From Rhizobacter sp. Root1238 (lineage in GTDB: Bacteria > Pseudomonadota > Gammaproteobacteria > Burkholderiales > Burkholderiaceae_C), in assembly GCF_001425825.1 (NCBI RefSeq), contig NZ_LMDM01000016.1:1-64000 (forward strand): a DNA stretch of 64,000 nucleotides, written 5' to 3'. The position numbers and the translations under genes were made by a program. The number at the start of each line of letters is the position of its first letter. Positions within the stretch are counted from its first letter, which is position 1. This document shows positions 34,951 to 43,438 of this stretch, one piece after another. Below the pieces are notes generated by a model. That model had not been told where the DNA came from. It did no database searches and saw nothing but the letters and a program-made list of their open reading frames with translations.

Positions 34951-37194
34951 ATGCATTTCGAACCCACCACCCTCGAGTTGCCGAAGCACCTGCGCGCGAT
35001 GCTCGAAGCGCAGCAGGGCCCGGCCGCCGCTGAAGGCCTGCCGCGCCGCAGCTTCCTGAAACTGACCGCCGTCAGCGGCTTCGCGCTCGGCGCGTTCCCG
35101 CTCGGCGCGATGGCGCAGGACGCCGCCAAGCCGGCCGCCGGCCTGAAGCCGACGCAGCAGCCGTCGGCCTTCGTCCACATCGACAAGGACGGCACGACCA
35201 CCATCACGATCAACCGGCTCGACTTCGGCCAGGGCGTGCAGACCGCACTGCCGATGATCCTGGCCGAGGAGCTCGACGCCGACTGGTCCAAGGTCAGGAG
35301 CGTGCACGGCAGCAGCGACCCGGCTTACATCGACCCGGTGTTCGGCATCCACATCACCGGCGGCTCCGGCTCGATCGCGCACTCGTACACCCAGTACCGC
35401 GAGCTGGGCGCGCGCACCCGCGCGATGCTGGTGAGCGCCGCCGCGGCGCGCTGGAAGGTCGATGCAGCCAGCCTGCGCACGCAGAACGGCGTGGTGATCG
35501 GCCCCGGCGGCAAGAAGCTCGGCTACGGCGAACTCGCCGACGACGCGATGAAGCTGCCGGTGCCGGAGACCGTCGTGCTGAAGGACCCGAAGAACTTCAA
35601 GCTGATCGGCAAGGCCACCGGCCGCCTCGACGCCAAGGCCAAGTCCAGCGGCAAGCAGGGCTACGGCATCGACGTGCGCCTGCCCGGCATGCTGACGGCC
35701 GTGGTCGCGCACCCGCCGGTGTTCGCGGCGAAGCTGAAGTCGGTGGACGACAGCGCGGCGAAGGCCGTCAAGGGCGTGAAGGCCGTGCTGCGGATCCCGG
35801 TGGACCGCGGCGGCGAAGGCGTGGCGGTGGTGGCCGATGGCTACTGGGCCGCCAAGCAGGGCCGCGATGCGCTGAAGCTCGAATGGGATGCGAGCGGCGT
35901 CGAGAAGGTCGACACCGCGGCGCAGCTGGTGCAGTACCGCGAGCTGGCCGGCAAGCCGGGCGCGCGCAAGTACGACGCCGATGTCTCGAAGTTCGACGGC
36001 GCGCCGCACAAGATCAGCGCCGAGTACGTGTTCCCCTACCTGGCGCACGCGCCGATGGAGCCGCTGAACTGCACCGTGCGCGCGGCCGACGGCAAGGTCG
36101 AACTGTGGATGGGCTCGCAGATGCCGGGCTTCGACGGCCTCGCGGCCTCGAAGGTGCTCGGCGTGCCGCCGCAGAACGTGCAGGTGCACGTGCAGATGGC
36201 CGGCGGCGGCTTCGGTCGCCGCGCGATCCCGAGCAGCGACTACGTGGTCGAGGCCTGCAACGTGGTGAAGGCGGCGCAGGCGGCCGGTATCGCCGCGCCG
36301 ATCCGCACGCTGTGGAGCCGCGAGGACGACGTGAAGGGCGGCTACTACCGGCCGATGCACCTGCACACCGCGAAGATCGGCTTCGATGCGCAGGGCAACG
36401 TGCTCGCGTGGGACCACGTGATCGTCGGCCAGTCGATCATGGCCGGCACGCCGTTCGAGCCGATGATGATGAAGGACGGCATCGACGGCACCGCGGTCGA
36501 GGGCATGAAGGAGCCGTATGCGGTGCCGATGCGACTGACGGTGCACCACCCGAAGCAGAACGTGCCGATCCTGTGGTGGCGCAGCGTGGGCTCGACCCAC
36601 ACCGCGTTCGCGATGGAGACGCTGGTCGACGAGATCGCGCGCACCACGAAGCAGGATCCGGTGGCCTACCGCATGAAGCTGATGGGCGACGAGCATCCGC
36701 GCCACAAGGCGGCGCTGCAGCTGGCGGTCGACCGCTCGGGCTATGGCAAGAAGACGCTCGCGCCGGGCCATGCCTGGGGCGTGGCGGTGCACGAGTCGTT
36801 CAATTCGGTGGTGGCCTACGTGGTCGAGGCATCGGTGAAGGACGGCACGCCGACGCTGCACCGCGCGACGGCCGGCGTGCACTGCAACCTCGTGATCAAC
36901 CCGAAGACGCTGGAGGCCCAGGTGCAGGGCGGCGCGCTGATGGGCCTGTCGATGTGCCTGCCGGGGGCGGCGATCACGCTGAAGGACGGCGTGGTCGAGC
37001 AGAGCAACTTCGGCGATTTCGTGGTGCCGCGCATCACCGACATGCCGCAGATCGAGGTGCACACCGTGCCGAGCGGCGATGCGCCGACCGGCATGGGCGA
37101 ACCCGGCCTGCCGCCGCTGGCGCCGGCGTTCGCGAACGCGGTGGCCTCGCTGACGGGCAAGCCGATCCGCGAGCTGCCGTTCAAGCTGGCGTGA
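34951..37194 (+). CDS. iorB: Molybdopterin subunit of isoquinoline-1-oxidoreductase-type enzyme (IorB-like)
   Basis: A 747-residue Mo-cofactor subunit with a Tat signal (PRRSFLKLTAVSGFALGAF, residues ~31-50), so the IorAB complex is exported folded. Cofactor-binding segments are QMAGGGFGRRAIPSSDY and VGSTHTAFAMETLVDE. The catalytic Glu is in GMGEPGLPPLAP near the C-terminus. The family usually has this duplicated AhPDO-like N-terminal region. Ribosome site ggag at 34941. Electrons are probably passed to a periplasmic cytochrome; none is encoded next to it. Confidence 0.92.
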   Translation: MHFEPTTLELPKHLRAMLEAQQGPAAAEGLPRRSFLKLTAVSGFALGAFPLGAMAQDAAKPAAGLKPTQQPSAFVHIDKDGTTTITINRLDFGQGVQTALPMILAEELDADWSKVRSVHGSSDPAYIDPVFGIHITGGSGSIAHSYTQYRELGARTRAMLVSAAAARWKVDAASLRTQNGVVIGPGGKKLGYGELADDAMKLPVPETVVLKDPKNFKLIGKATGRLDAKAKSSGKQGYGIDVRLPGMLTAVVAHPPVFAAKLKSVDDSAAKAVKGVKAVLRIPVDRGGEGVAVVADGYWAAKQGRDALKLEWDASGVEKVDTAAQLVQYRELAGKPGARKYDADVSKFDGAPHKISAEYVFPYLAHAPMEPLNCTVRAADGKVELWMGSQMPGFDGLAASKVLGVPPQNVQVHVQMAGGGFGRRAIPSSDYVVEACNVVKAAQAAGIAAPIRTLWSREDDVKGGYYRPMHLHTAKIGFDAQGNVLAWDHVIVGQSIMAGTPFEPMMMKDGIDGTAVEGMKEPYAVPMRLTVHHPKQNVPILWWRSVGSTHTAFAMETLVDEIARTTKQDPVAYRMKLMGDEHPRHKAALQLAVDRSGYGKKTLAPGHAWGVAVHESFNSVVAYVVEASVKDGTPTLHRATAGVHCNLVINPKTLEAQVQGGALMGLSMCLPGAAITLKDGVVEQSNFGDFVVPRITDMPQIEVHTVPSGDAPTGMGEPGLPPLAPAFANAVASLTGKPIRELPFKLA

Positions 37195-37202
37195 TGTGAA
37201 AA

Positions 37203-37226
37203 CGGCCGGCGCTCACGCGCCGGCCG
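37203..37226 (-). terminator. Intrinsic terminator of the chitinase gene
   Basis: Perfect stem cggccggcg/cgccggccg (37203-37211 and 37218-37226) with a six-base loop. On the minus strand it is followed by ttttc, giving a typical Rho-independent terminator 30 bases after the chitinase stop. It also lies 8 bases after the iorB stop and may serve both convergent genes. Confidence 0.75.
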
Positions 37227-37255
37227 CATCTACTTGCTGCGAGGATTGCTCGAAA

Positions 37256-38617
37256 TCAGCAGCTCAGGTTGCCACCCGGGTCGACGCCGATGATGCCGGT
37301 GAAGCTGCGGTAGAAGTTGATCCGCGTCTGCACCGCATCGGGACGGCGGCCACCGCATTCCAGCGAGCCGTTGATCGCGTTGATCGTGACGCCGAAGCCC
37401 CACGAATTGACCATCGCGTTGTGCGGCGTCACGCCGGCGGCGCCGGTGCCGGTCATCCAGTACCAGATCGCGGTCTTCCAGGCGATCGTCGAATCGGTCG
37501 CCACCAGGTCCGGGTTGCTCCACAGGTCCACGCCGATGGCCTGGCCGGCCGCGCGGTAGTTGTAGTTCCAGCTCAGCTGGATCGGGCCGCGGCCGTAGTA
37601 CTGCTGGCCGGGGGCGCAACCGCTGTTCCAGTCGCAGTACAGCGGCCAGTTCGCCTGGTTGTACTCGCGCGTCGCGCGCAGGCTGTCCGACTCGTGCGCG
37701 ACGTTGGCCAGGAAGGCCGCGGCCTCCTGGCGCTTGATCGTGTCGCTGCCGGTCTTCGCGAACGCAGGCCAGCCGCTCATCGCGTTGACCAGGCCGGCGT
37801 AGGTGTACAGCCCGTTGCGGCTCGGGAACATCTGGTTGAACTGGCCCTCGCTGACGATGAACGAGCCGCCGGTGTTGCCACCACCACCGCCGCCACCGCC
37901 CGTGCCGCCGCAGGTGGTCGGTTGCCAGTACCAGGTGCTGATCGTCGGGTCGGTGCCGTCGCTGCCGTTGCCGCCGACGTTGACCAGCTTGTAGTAGCTG
38001 CCGTTGCCCGGGTAGCGCACGACGTCGCCCTGCCGGTAGTACACGCCCGCCTGCCAGTCGACCGCGGTGCAGCCGGTGTTGCCACCGCCACCACCGCCGC
38101 CTCCGCCCCCTCCGCCACCGCCCGTGCTGCCGCAGGCGGTCGGTTGCCAGTACCAGGTGCTGATCGTCGGATCGGTGCCGTCGCTGCCGTTGCCACCGAC
38201 GTTGACCAGCTTGTAGCAGCTGCCGTTGCCGGGGTACTTGACCACGTCGCCCAGGCGATAGAACACGCCGGCTTGCCACGTCACGGTGGCTCCACCGTCA
38301 CCGCCACCGCCACCACCACCGCCGCTGTCGCAGGTGGTCTGCTGCCAGTACCAGGTGCTGATCGTCGGGTCGGTGGCATCGCTGCCGTTGCCGCCGACGT
38401 TGACCAGCTTGTAGTAGTTGCCGTTGTTCGGGTAGCGGACCACGTCGCCGAGGCGGTAGTACACGCCGTACTGCCAGGTCTGCGAGCTGCAGGCGGCCGC
38501 CGAGACGGCGGCTGCGCTCATCACGGTGGCAGCGGGAGCCGGCGCGGCGCAGTAGCCGGCCAGCGGTATCAACAGGCTTGCGATGCAAGCCACCCAACGT
38601 CTTGTCTTGTGGAACAT
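37256..38617 (-). CDS. GH19 chitinase with three CBM5/12 chitin-binding modules
   Basis: A 453-residue secreted enzyme. Signal peptide (cleavage near residue 23-29), then three near-identical ~45-residue chitin-binding modules starting YGVYYRLGDVV, AGVFYRLGDVV and AGVYYRQGDVV, each ending in TISTWYWQ. They are separated by long glycine linkers (8, 14 and 8 Gly). The GH19 domain starts near residue 250 with catalytic Glu in NVAHESDSL and the YYGRGPIQLSWNYNY motif. It hydrolyses beta-1,4-GlcNAc chains of chitin by inversion. A LacI/cre-like operator lies ~70 bases upstream. Confidence 0.95.
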   Translation of the reverse strand: MFHKTRRWVACIASLLIPLAGYCAAPAPAATVMSAAAVSAAACSSQTWQYGVYYRLGDVVRYPNNGNYYKLVNVGGNGSDATDPTISTWYWQQTTCDSGGGGGGGGDGGATVTWQAGVFYRLGDVVKYPGNGSCYKLVNVGGNGSDGTDPTISTWYWQPTACGSTGGGGGGGGGGGGGGNTGCTAVDWQAGVYYRQGDVVRYPGNGSYYKLVNVGGNGSDGTDPTISTWYWQPTTCGGTGGGGGGGGNTGGSFIVSEGQFNQMFPSRNGLYTYAGLVNAMSGWPAFAKTGSDTIKRQEAAAFLANVAHESDSLRATREYNQANWPLYCDWNSGCAPGQQYYGRGPIQLSWNYNYRAAGQAIGVDLWSNPDLVATDSTIAWKTAIWYWMTGTGAAGVTPHNAMVNSWGFGVTINAINGSLECGGRRPDAVQTRINFYRSFTGIIGVDPGGNLSC

Positions 38618-38682
38618 GGTTGTCTTTCCGGTGTTGAAGAGGAGATGCGAACGACTCCTGGGCTCCACGGACTGCGCGATCG

Positions 38683-38696
38683 TGAAAGCGCTCGCA
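38683..38696. promoter_or_regulatory. LacI-family (cre-like) operator before chitinase
   Basis: tgaaagcgctcgca fits the LacI/GalR-type consensus TGNAANCGNWNNCA, with the central CG step and A/T at the expected sites. It is 66 bases upstream of the chitinase ATG. Sugar repressors of this family act on N-acetylglucosamine use genes in many Proteobacteria; control here is inferred. Confidence 0.4.
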
Positions 38697-38757
38697 TTTG
38701 ACCGGTCGGACGAACGGATGCGGGTAACAGCGTGCAAGAAACGGCTTGCAACGTGAG

Positions 38758-38782
38758 CGTGTCGCGCCGCGGGCGCGGCACG
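38758..38782 (-). terminator. Hairpin after the LysE-family gene
   Basis: An 11-base stem cgtgtcgcgcc/ggcgcggcacg with one G-U pair and a 3-base loop lies 24 bases downstream of the LysE-family stop on the minus strand. No U-run follows, so it may act with Rho or as an mRNA stabiliser. Confidence 0.4.
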
Positions 38783-38805
38783 ACACCGGTTCGCGCGGGA
38801 AGCCT

Positions 38806-39432
38806 CTACACCGGCCGCCTGGCGAGCAGCGCCCACACCCCCGCCGCCGACAGCAGCGACCCGCCGGCGAGGTTGAAGCGCCGCTGCGCCCGCGGCGATG
38901 CGAGCGCCTGGCGGGCCGACGCGGCGAACACCGCGTAGAGCGTCGAGTTCAGCGTGGCCATCGCGACGAAGGTGACGGCGAGGATCCACAGCTGCTGCGT
39001 GGCGTCGACGCCCGGGCGGATGAACTGCGGCAGGAAGGCGACGAAGAACACGATGCCCTTCGGGTTCAGCGCCGTCACGAGGTAGGTGTTGGCGAACAGC
39101 TTCCAGTACGAACCGGGCACCGGCGCCGCGGTGGCCGGTGCCGGCGAGATGCCGGCGCGCAGCAGCTTGATGCCGAGGACCAGCAGGTACAGCCCGCCGG
39201 CGAACTTGACCACCGTGAACCAGAAGGCCGAGGCCGACAGCAGCGCGCCGAGCCCGAGCAGCGAGACGATCAGCGCGGTCGAATCGCCCAGCGCGACGGC
39301 CGCGATCAGCGGCACGTTGGCCCGCCGGCCATGCGCCATCGAGTAGCTGATGACGGTCAGGATGGTCGGGCCGGGGATGATCAGCAGCACCGCGGACGCG
39401 GCGACGAAGGCAAGCCAGTTCTCGATGTGCAT
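38806..39432 (-). CDS. LysE/RhtB-family amino-acid exporter
   Basis: A 208-residue inner-membrane protein with about six hydrophobic segments. The N-terminal family motif is AVLLIIPGPTILTVISYS, and the region LVTALNPKGIVFFVAFLPQFI is diagnostic of LysE/RhtB. It exports amino acids or homoserine lactone-like compounds by proton antiport. It is preceded by the Nudix gene on the same strand (43-base gap). Confidence 0.92.
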   Translation of the reverse strand: MHIENWLAFVAASAVLLIIPGPTILTVISYSMAHGRRANVPLIAAVALGDSTALIVSLLGLGALLSASAFWFTVVKFAGGLYLLVLGIKLLRAGISPAPATAAPVPGSYWKLFANTYLVTALNPKGIVFFVAFLPQFIRPGVDATQQLWILAVTFVAMATLNSTLYAVFAASARQALASPRAQRRFNLAGGSLLSAAGVWALLARRPV

Positions 39433-39475
39433 GGGCAATCTCCTGTGGAGCGGCAACTGTAGCGGGGCACAGCCA

Positions 39476-39964
39476 TCAGCCCGCATGCCTGTCGCGCTGC
39501 ACGACGTGCCTGAAAGACAGGTCTTGTCCCGCGAGTGCGCCGACCAGGAACTCCGGCCGCAGGTCCACCTGATTCAGTGCTGAACGCGGGAACCACGCGA
39601 AGATGAGTTCTCGCGAGCCTTCGACGCCTCGGTAGGGACCGGGGCCGGCGAGCACCGGGCTTCCGCCCTGTGCCTCGGCGGTGAAGTACAGGCCGACTTC
39701 ATGCTGCCGTTCGCCACCGTGGACGAAGAAGTTCTCGACCAGCAGGACCAGCGGCCCGGGCTGGATGACGAGTCCGAGTTCCTCGTGCAGTTCACGCGCG
39801 ACGGCGGTGACCGCCTCTTCACCCGACTCCACCCGCCCGCCGGGCAAGGCCCAGAAATCGTCGCCTTCTGCCCGGTGCAGCAGCACGTCGTCGCCACGGA
39901 CGACGATCGCCGCAGCCCTCAGGTGGAAGCGATGCGAACCGGCATCGAAGGAAATCATGCCCAT
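39476..39964 (-). CDS. Nudix hydrolase
   Basis: 162 residues with an intact Nudix box GGRVESGEEAVTAVARELHE-ELGL (Gx5Ex7REUxEExGU), near residue 43. The sheet before it is ALPGG. It hydrolyses nucleoside diphosphates linked to another group; specificity is not predictable. The start may be 39964 (MGMISF) or 39958. The C-terminus ends RHVVQRDRHAG. Divergent from the DUF2272 gene. Confidence 0.9.
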   Translation of the reverse strand: MGMISFDAGSHRFHLRAAAIVVRGDDVLLHRAEGDDFWALPGGRVESGEEAVTAVARELHEELGLVIQPGPLVLLVENFFVHGGERQHEVGLYFTAEAQGGSPVLAGPGPYRGVEGSRELIFAWFPRSALNQVDLRPEFLVGALAGQDLSFRHVVQRDRHAG

Positions 39965-40043
39965 GGCGGTATCCGGACCTTGTTGAACGAGGGTGCGCGA
40001 CTGTAGCCGCGACGGCAGGTCGCCTGCGCCGACAATCCTTCCG

Positions 40044-40889
40044 ATGCGCCCCCTTCGCGACACGCACCTGTTCCGCGCCACGCGCTTGCTGCTGGCCGCG
40101 CTGCTCGTCGCCGGCTGCGTCACGCGCGGCCCGGTCGTGCCCACGACCGTCGGGCCGGAACGCATTGCGCGGATGCTGCAGATCGCCGAGGCCGAGTGGC
40201 AGCGCTGGGGCTCGCCGCGGGTCGGCACGACGGCCGATGGCGCCCAGTGCGCGGTGCTGGCCTCCGGCGACTGCGCCGAGGTCGACGACGGCTGCGGCCG
40301 CGAGATGACGGCGGCGCTGTGCCCGGTCGTCAACGGCTACTGGGCCTCGCTCGGGCCCGGCGGCGCCGGCGGCATCCAGCGCCACACCTGCCCGCTGGCC
40401 GACCAGTGCGAGGCCCGCTGGTCCCCCGAATGGGGCCCGCCGCACTGGACGCCGGCCTGGTCTGCGGCGTTCATCAGCGCGGTGCTGCGGCGCGCCGGCT
40501 TCAGCGAATCGGAGTTCCGCTTCGGCAAGTCGCATGCGGACTACATCGTCGCGGCGCGCGACCGCCTGACGTCGGCGCATGACGTCGTCCCGACGCCCGC
40601 GATCGCGCTGCCCGGCGACCTGATCTGCGCGCTGCGCGAAGGTGCCCGCATCGCGCCGGCCGAGATCGACCGCATCACCGCCGGCGAGACGCCGACGCCG
40701 ATGCACTGCGACCTCGTCGTGCGCGTCGACTTCAGTGCGCGCCGGCTCGAAGCGATCGGCGGCAACGTGCAGCAAGCGGTGTCGCGCAGCACCGTCGAGC
40801 TCGACGAGCAGGGCCGCGTCGCCGCGTCACCCGGGGCCGGCCGGGCCTGGAACCTGGTGATGCGCCTGCACACCGAGCCGCTCGACTGA
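40044..40889 (+). CDS. DUF2272 lipoprotein
   Basis: 281 residues with a lipobox LLVAGCVT at ~residue 25. The body is rich in Cys and Trp. WSAAFISAVLRRAGFSESEF and PGDLICALR recall the amidase-like CHAP/NlpC fold expected in DUF2272, with D-HCDLVVRVDF as a possible His-containing strand. It may act on peptidoglycan in the periplasm. The 3' end overlaps the convergent DUF6064 gene by 63 bases. Confidence 0.82.
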   Translation: MRPLRDTHLFRATRLLLAALLVAGCVTRGPVVPTTVGPERIARMLQIAEAEWQRWGSPRVGTTADGAQCAVLASGDCAEVDDGCGREMTAALCPVVNGYWASLGPGGAGGIQRHTCPLADQCEARWSPEWGPPHWTPAWSAAFISAVLRRAGFSESEFRFGKSHADYIVAARDRLTSAHDVVPTPAIALPGDLICALREGARIAPAEIDRITAGETPTPMHCDLVVRVDFSARRLEAIGGNVQQAVSRSTVELDEQGRVAASPGAGRAWNLVMRLHTEPLD

Positions 40890-41519
40890 CACCGCGGCAT
40901 GGCGCGACGCCGCCATCGTCGCGTGCAGCGCGACGCTGACCGCGCACCACGCGAGCGGCACGACCCACAGCAGGCGCAGCCCGCGGCGCGCTGCCACGGT
41001 CGACGGCTCGGCGAGCAGCAACAGCGCCAGCGTCCCCAGCACCGTCGGGTCGGGTGCGAGGCCGAAGAACTCGGCCTGCTGCCACGGGTGCCCGAGCATC
41101 GACGCGATCCACGGATGACCGAGCACCGCCCACGCCGCCAGCGCCGTGCCGGAGCCCACCCGCCAGCGCCGGGTCGACAGGCCGAGGCCACCGTGCAGCG
41201 CCACCATCAGCAACCCGGCGGCCTGCAGCCCGAACGCCGCCACGGCGTAGGTGGCCGGCCAGAAGATCGGCGCGAAGCGTTCGAGCAGGAAGGCCCAGGC
41301 GGTGAACGCCCAGCACAGCGCGACGAAGGCGAGCGCCCCGCGCAGCACCCGTTCGTCGCGCCCACCGCGCGCGCGCCAGAGCAGCCAGGCCGAGGCCACC
41401 GCCATCGCGGCCCAGGGCATCGGCCACCACGCGTCGTTCAGCGATTCGAACAGCCGCCCGTACAGGCGCGGCGAGAACATCAGGAAGCTCGACGGCCGGT
41501 AGGTCCACCACTCGCTCAC
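40827..41519 (-). CDS. DUF6064 family membrane protein
   Basis: 230 residues with about six hydrophobic helices and the family start SEWWTYRPSSFLMFSPRLY. The GTG start overlaps the stop of the aldo/keto reductase gene (GTGA), suggesting coupling. It overlaps the convergent DUF2272 gene at its 3' end by 63 bases. The function is unknown. Confidence 0.8.
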   Translation of the reverse strand: MSEWWTYRPSSFLMFSPRLYGRLFESLNDAWWPMPWAAMAVASAWLLWRARGGRDERVLRGALAFVALCWAFTAWAFLLERFAPIFWPATYAVAAFGLQAAGLLMVALHGGLGLSTRRWRVGSGTALAAWAVLGHPWIASMLGHPWQQAEFFGLAPDPTVLGTLALLLLAEPSTVAARRGLRLLWVVPLAWCAVSVALHATMAASRHAAVSVERLGVQAHHQVPGPAGPG

Positions 41520-42430
41520 GGCGCGCCGACCTCGCGCGCCATCCGTTCGCGCAGCGCCGCATCGGGCAGGCGCCCGCGCGCCGCCGCCATGTTCTCGCGC
41601 AGGTGCGCCAGCTGGCTGGTGGCCGGGATCGCGCAGGTCACCCCCGGCTGCGAGACGACGAACTTCAGCGCGACCTGCGCCCAGCTCGTGCAGTCGATCT
41701 CGGCCGCCCAGCCCGGCAGGCGCCGGCGCGCCAGCGCATCCATCAGCGCGCCGCCGCGCAGCGGCCGGTTCACCAGCACCGCGATGCCGCGCTGCTGCGC
41801 CAGCGGCAGCAGGCGCTGCTCCGCCTCGCGGTCGACCAGGTTGTACGTGAGCTGCACGAAGTCGATCGGCTGCGTGCGCATCACCTGCTCCAGCTCGGCA
41901 TGGCGCCGGCCTTCGGAGGTCGTGATGCCGACATAGCGCAGCCGCCCTGCCTTTTTCATGTCGAACAGCCGCGGCAGGTGCTCCTGCCACGACAGCAGGT
42001 TGTGCACCTGCATCAGGTCGAAGCGCGGCACGCCCCAGAAAGCGCGCGAGGCCTCGATCTGCGCCGCACCGCGCTGCGCATCGCCGATCCACACCTTCTC
42101 GGCCGAGAACAGCGCCGTCGGCCGCCCGAGCTGCGCCAGCGCGTGGCCGATGGTCGGTTGCGACGAGCCGTACATCGGCGACGAATCGATCAGCCGGCCG
42201 CCCTCGGCGAAGAACGCGCGGACCACCTCGGTGCAGGCATCGCGCGCGGCGCGGTCGTGGCCGACGTTGAACGTGATCCAGCTGCCCAGGCCGATCACCG
42301 GCAGCGTCTCGCCGCTGGACGGGATGCGGCGTTCGAGCACCCCAGCCGCGCGGGCCGGCGCCGCGCCGAGCAGCGCGCTGGCGGCCAGGCCGCCGATCCA
42401 GTCGCGCCGGGTGCAGGGATCGATGCGCAT
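41516..42430 (-). CDS. Exported aldo/keto reductase
   Basis: About 304 residues. A Tat-like signal (CTRRDWIGGLAASALLGAAP) precedes an aldo/keto reductase TIM barrel. The catalytic Asp-Tyr pair appears in LIDSSPMYGSSQ and the Lys in FSAEKVW; the His of the tetrad is in LMQVHNL. The NADPH site region is AIPATSQLAHLRENM. Exported AKRs are uncommon and need a periplasmic reductant. The start is ATG 42430 or 42457. It is coupled to the DUF6064 gene. Confidence 0.88.
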   Translation of the reverse strand: MRIDPCTRRDWIGGLAASALLGAAPARAAGVLERRIPSSGETLPVIGLGSWITFNVGHDRAARDACTEVVRAFFAEGGRLIDSSPMYGSSQPTIGHALAQLGRPTALFSAEKVWIGDAQRGAAQIEASRAFWGVPRFDLMQVHNLLSWQEHLPRLFDMKKAGRLRYVGITTSEGRRHAELEQVMRTQPIDFVQLTYNLVDREAEQRLLPLAQQRGIAVLVNRPLRGGALMDALARRRLPGWAAEIDCTSWAQVALKFVVSQPGVTCAIPATSQLAHLRENMAAARGRLPDAALRERMAREVGAP

Positions 42431-42453
42431 GCACCGATTCTGCGTCGCGGCGG

Positions 42454-43326
42454 TCAACGCGGGGGCATCAGCCCCACGAGCTGCTCGACAACATCGGCCA
42501 GCGTGGTCGTGCCGCGGACCCGCGTCGCCGCGCCGCCCTCGAACCGGATCCAGCCTTCGTTGAAGCCGTCCAGCATCCGGATGCGCGGCTCGGGGTTGCG
42601 CATGCCCTGGCTGCGGAACAGCGCATCCCAGCCCGCGCGCGGCACCGCTTCGGCACGCACCGGCCGGCCGAGCGCCTGCGACAAGGCCGCCGCGATGTCA
42701 TCCGGGCTGACCGGCACCGGGCCGTCGAGTTCGACGATGCGCCGACCCTGCCCCGCTTCCGTCAGCAACTGCGCCGCGACGCGCCCGATGTCGGCCGTCG
42801 CGACCATCGGCACCGGCCGGTTCGTCGGCTGCAGGACGGCCTGGATGACGCCCTGGTTGCGCGCCGCATCGACATCCCAGCGCAGGTTCTCGAGGAACCA
42901 CGACGGCCGCAGGATCGTCAGGTCCAGCGGCAGCGCCGACCACACCTCTTCCATCAGCGTGTGCTGGCTCAACAGGTTGGCCTGCGCCGACTGGGCGCCG
43001 ATCGTCGACAGGCAGACCACGCGCGTTGGCCGCGCGGTGCGCAGCGCGTGGTCGAGCGCCGCCGCCGCCGCCCGTGCCTCGGGAAAGCCCGGCGCCGGGT
43101 CGAACACCGGCGGCGGCAGCACGAACACGCTCGTCGCGCCATCGAACGCACGCGCCAGCGCGGCGGCATCGTCCATCGACGCCAGCGCCAGCTCGCAGCC
43201 GAGCACCGCCCAGGCGCGCGCCTTGTCGGCGTCGCGCACGACGGCGCGCACCCGCTCGCCGCGCGCCAGCAGTTCGCGCGCAACCGCGCCCCCGACCTGG
43301 CCGGTGATTCCGGTGATGGCATGCAT
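42454..43326 (-). CDS. NmrA-family NAD(P)-binding protein
   Basis: 290 residues starting MHAITGITGQVGGAVARELL with the nucleotide motif GITGQVGG. It belongs to the atypical SDR group NmrA/QOR2-like. It may be a sensor or quinone reductase. It is divergent from a LysR gene and shares a dyad operator region with it; the LysR is likely its regulator. It lies 23 bases upstream of the aldo/keto reductase start and may be in one operon with it. Confidence 0.9.
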   Translation of the reverse strand: MHAITGITGQVGGAVARELLARGERVRAVVRDADKARAWAVLGCELALASMDDAAALARAFDGATSVFVLPPPVFDPAPGFPEARAAAAALDHALRTARPTRVVCLSTIGAQSAQANLLSQHTLMEEVWSALPLDLTILRPSWFLENLRWDVDAARNQGVIQAVLQPTNRPVPMVATADIGRVAAQLLTEAGQGRRIVELDGPVPVSPDDIAAALSQALGRPVRAEAVPRAGWDALFRSQGMRNPEPRIRMLDGFNEGWIRFEGGAATRVRGTTTLADVVEQLVGLMPPR

Positions 43327-43378
43327 GAAGATGTCCTTTCGTCGTTTCGAAGGGATGAATCGTAGGAACCGGATCGCT

Positions 43379-43420
43379 TTGAGTAAATGTCTTCAGCGGC
43401 ATATCATTGCTGACACTCAA
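43379..43420. promoter_or_regulatory. LysR operator-like dyad
   Basis: A dyad with ttgagt (43379-43384) and actcaa (43415-43420) outer arms and inner tgtcttcagc/gctgaca partial arms, in the 112-base region between the NmrA and LysR genes. Such long dyads with inner T-N11-A units are usual LysR sites. It probably serves as the autoregulatory and activating site. Confidence 0.5.
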
Positions 43421-43438
43421 TCACGAAACGAAACGACG

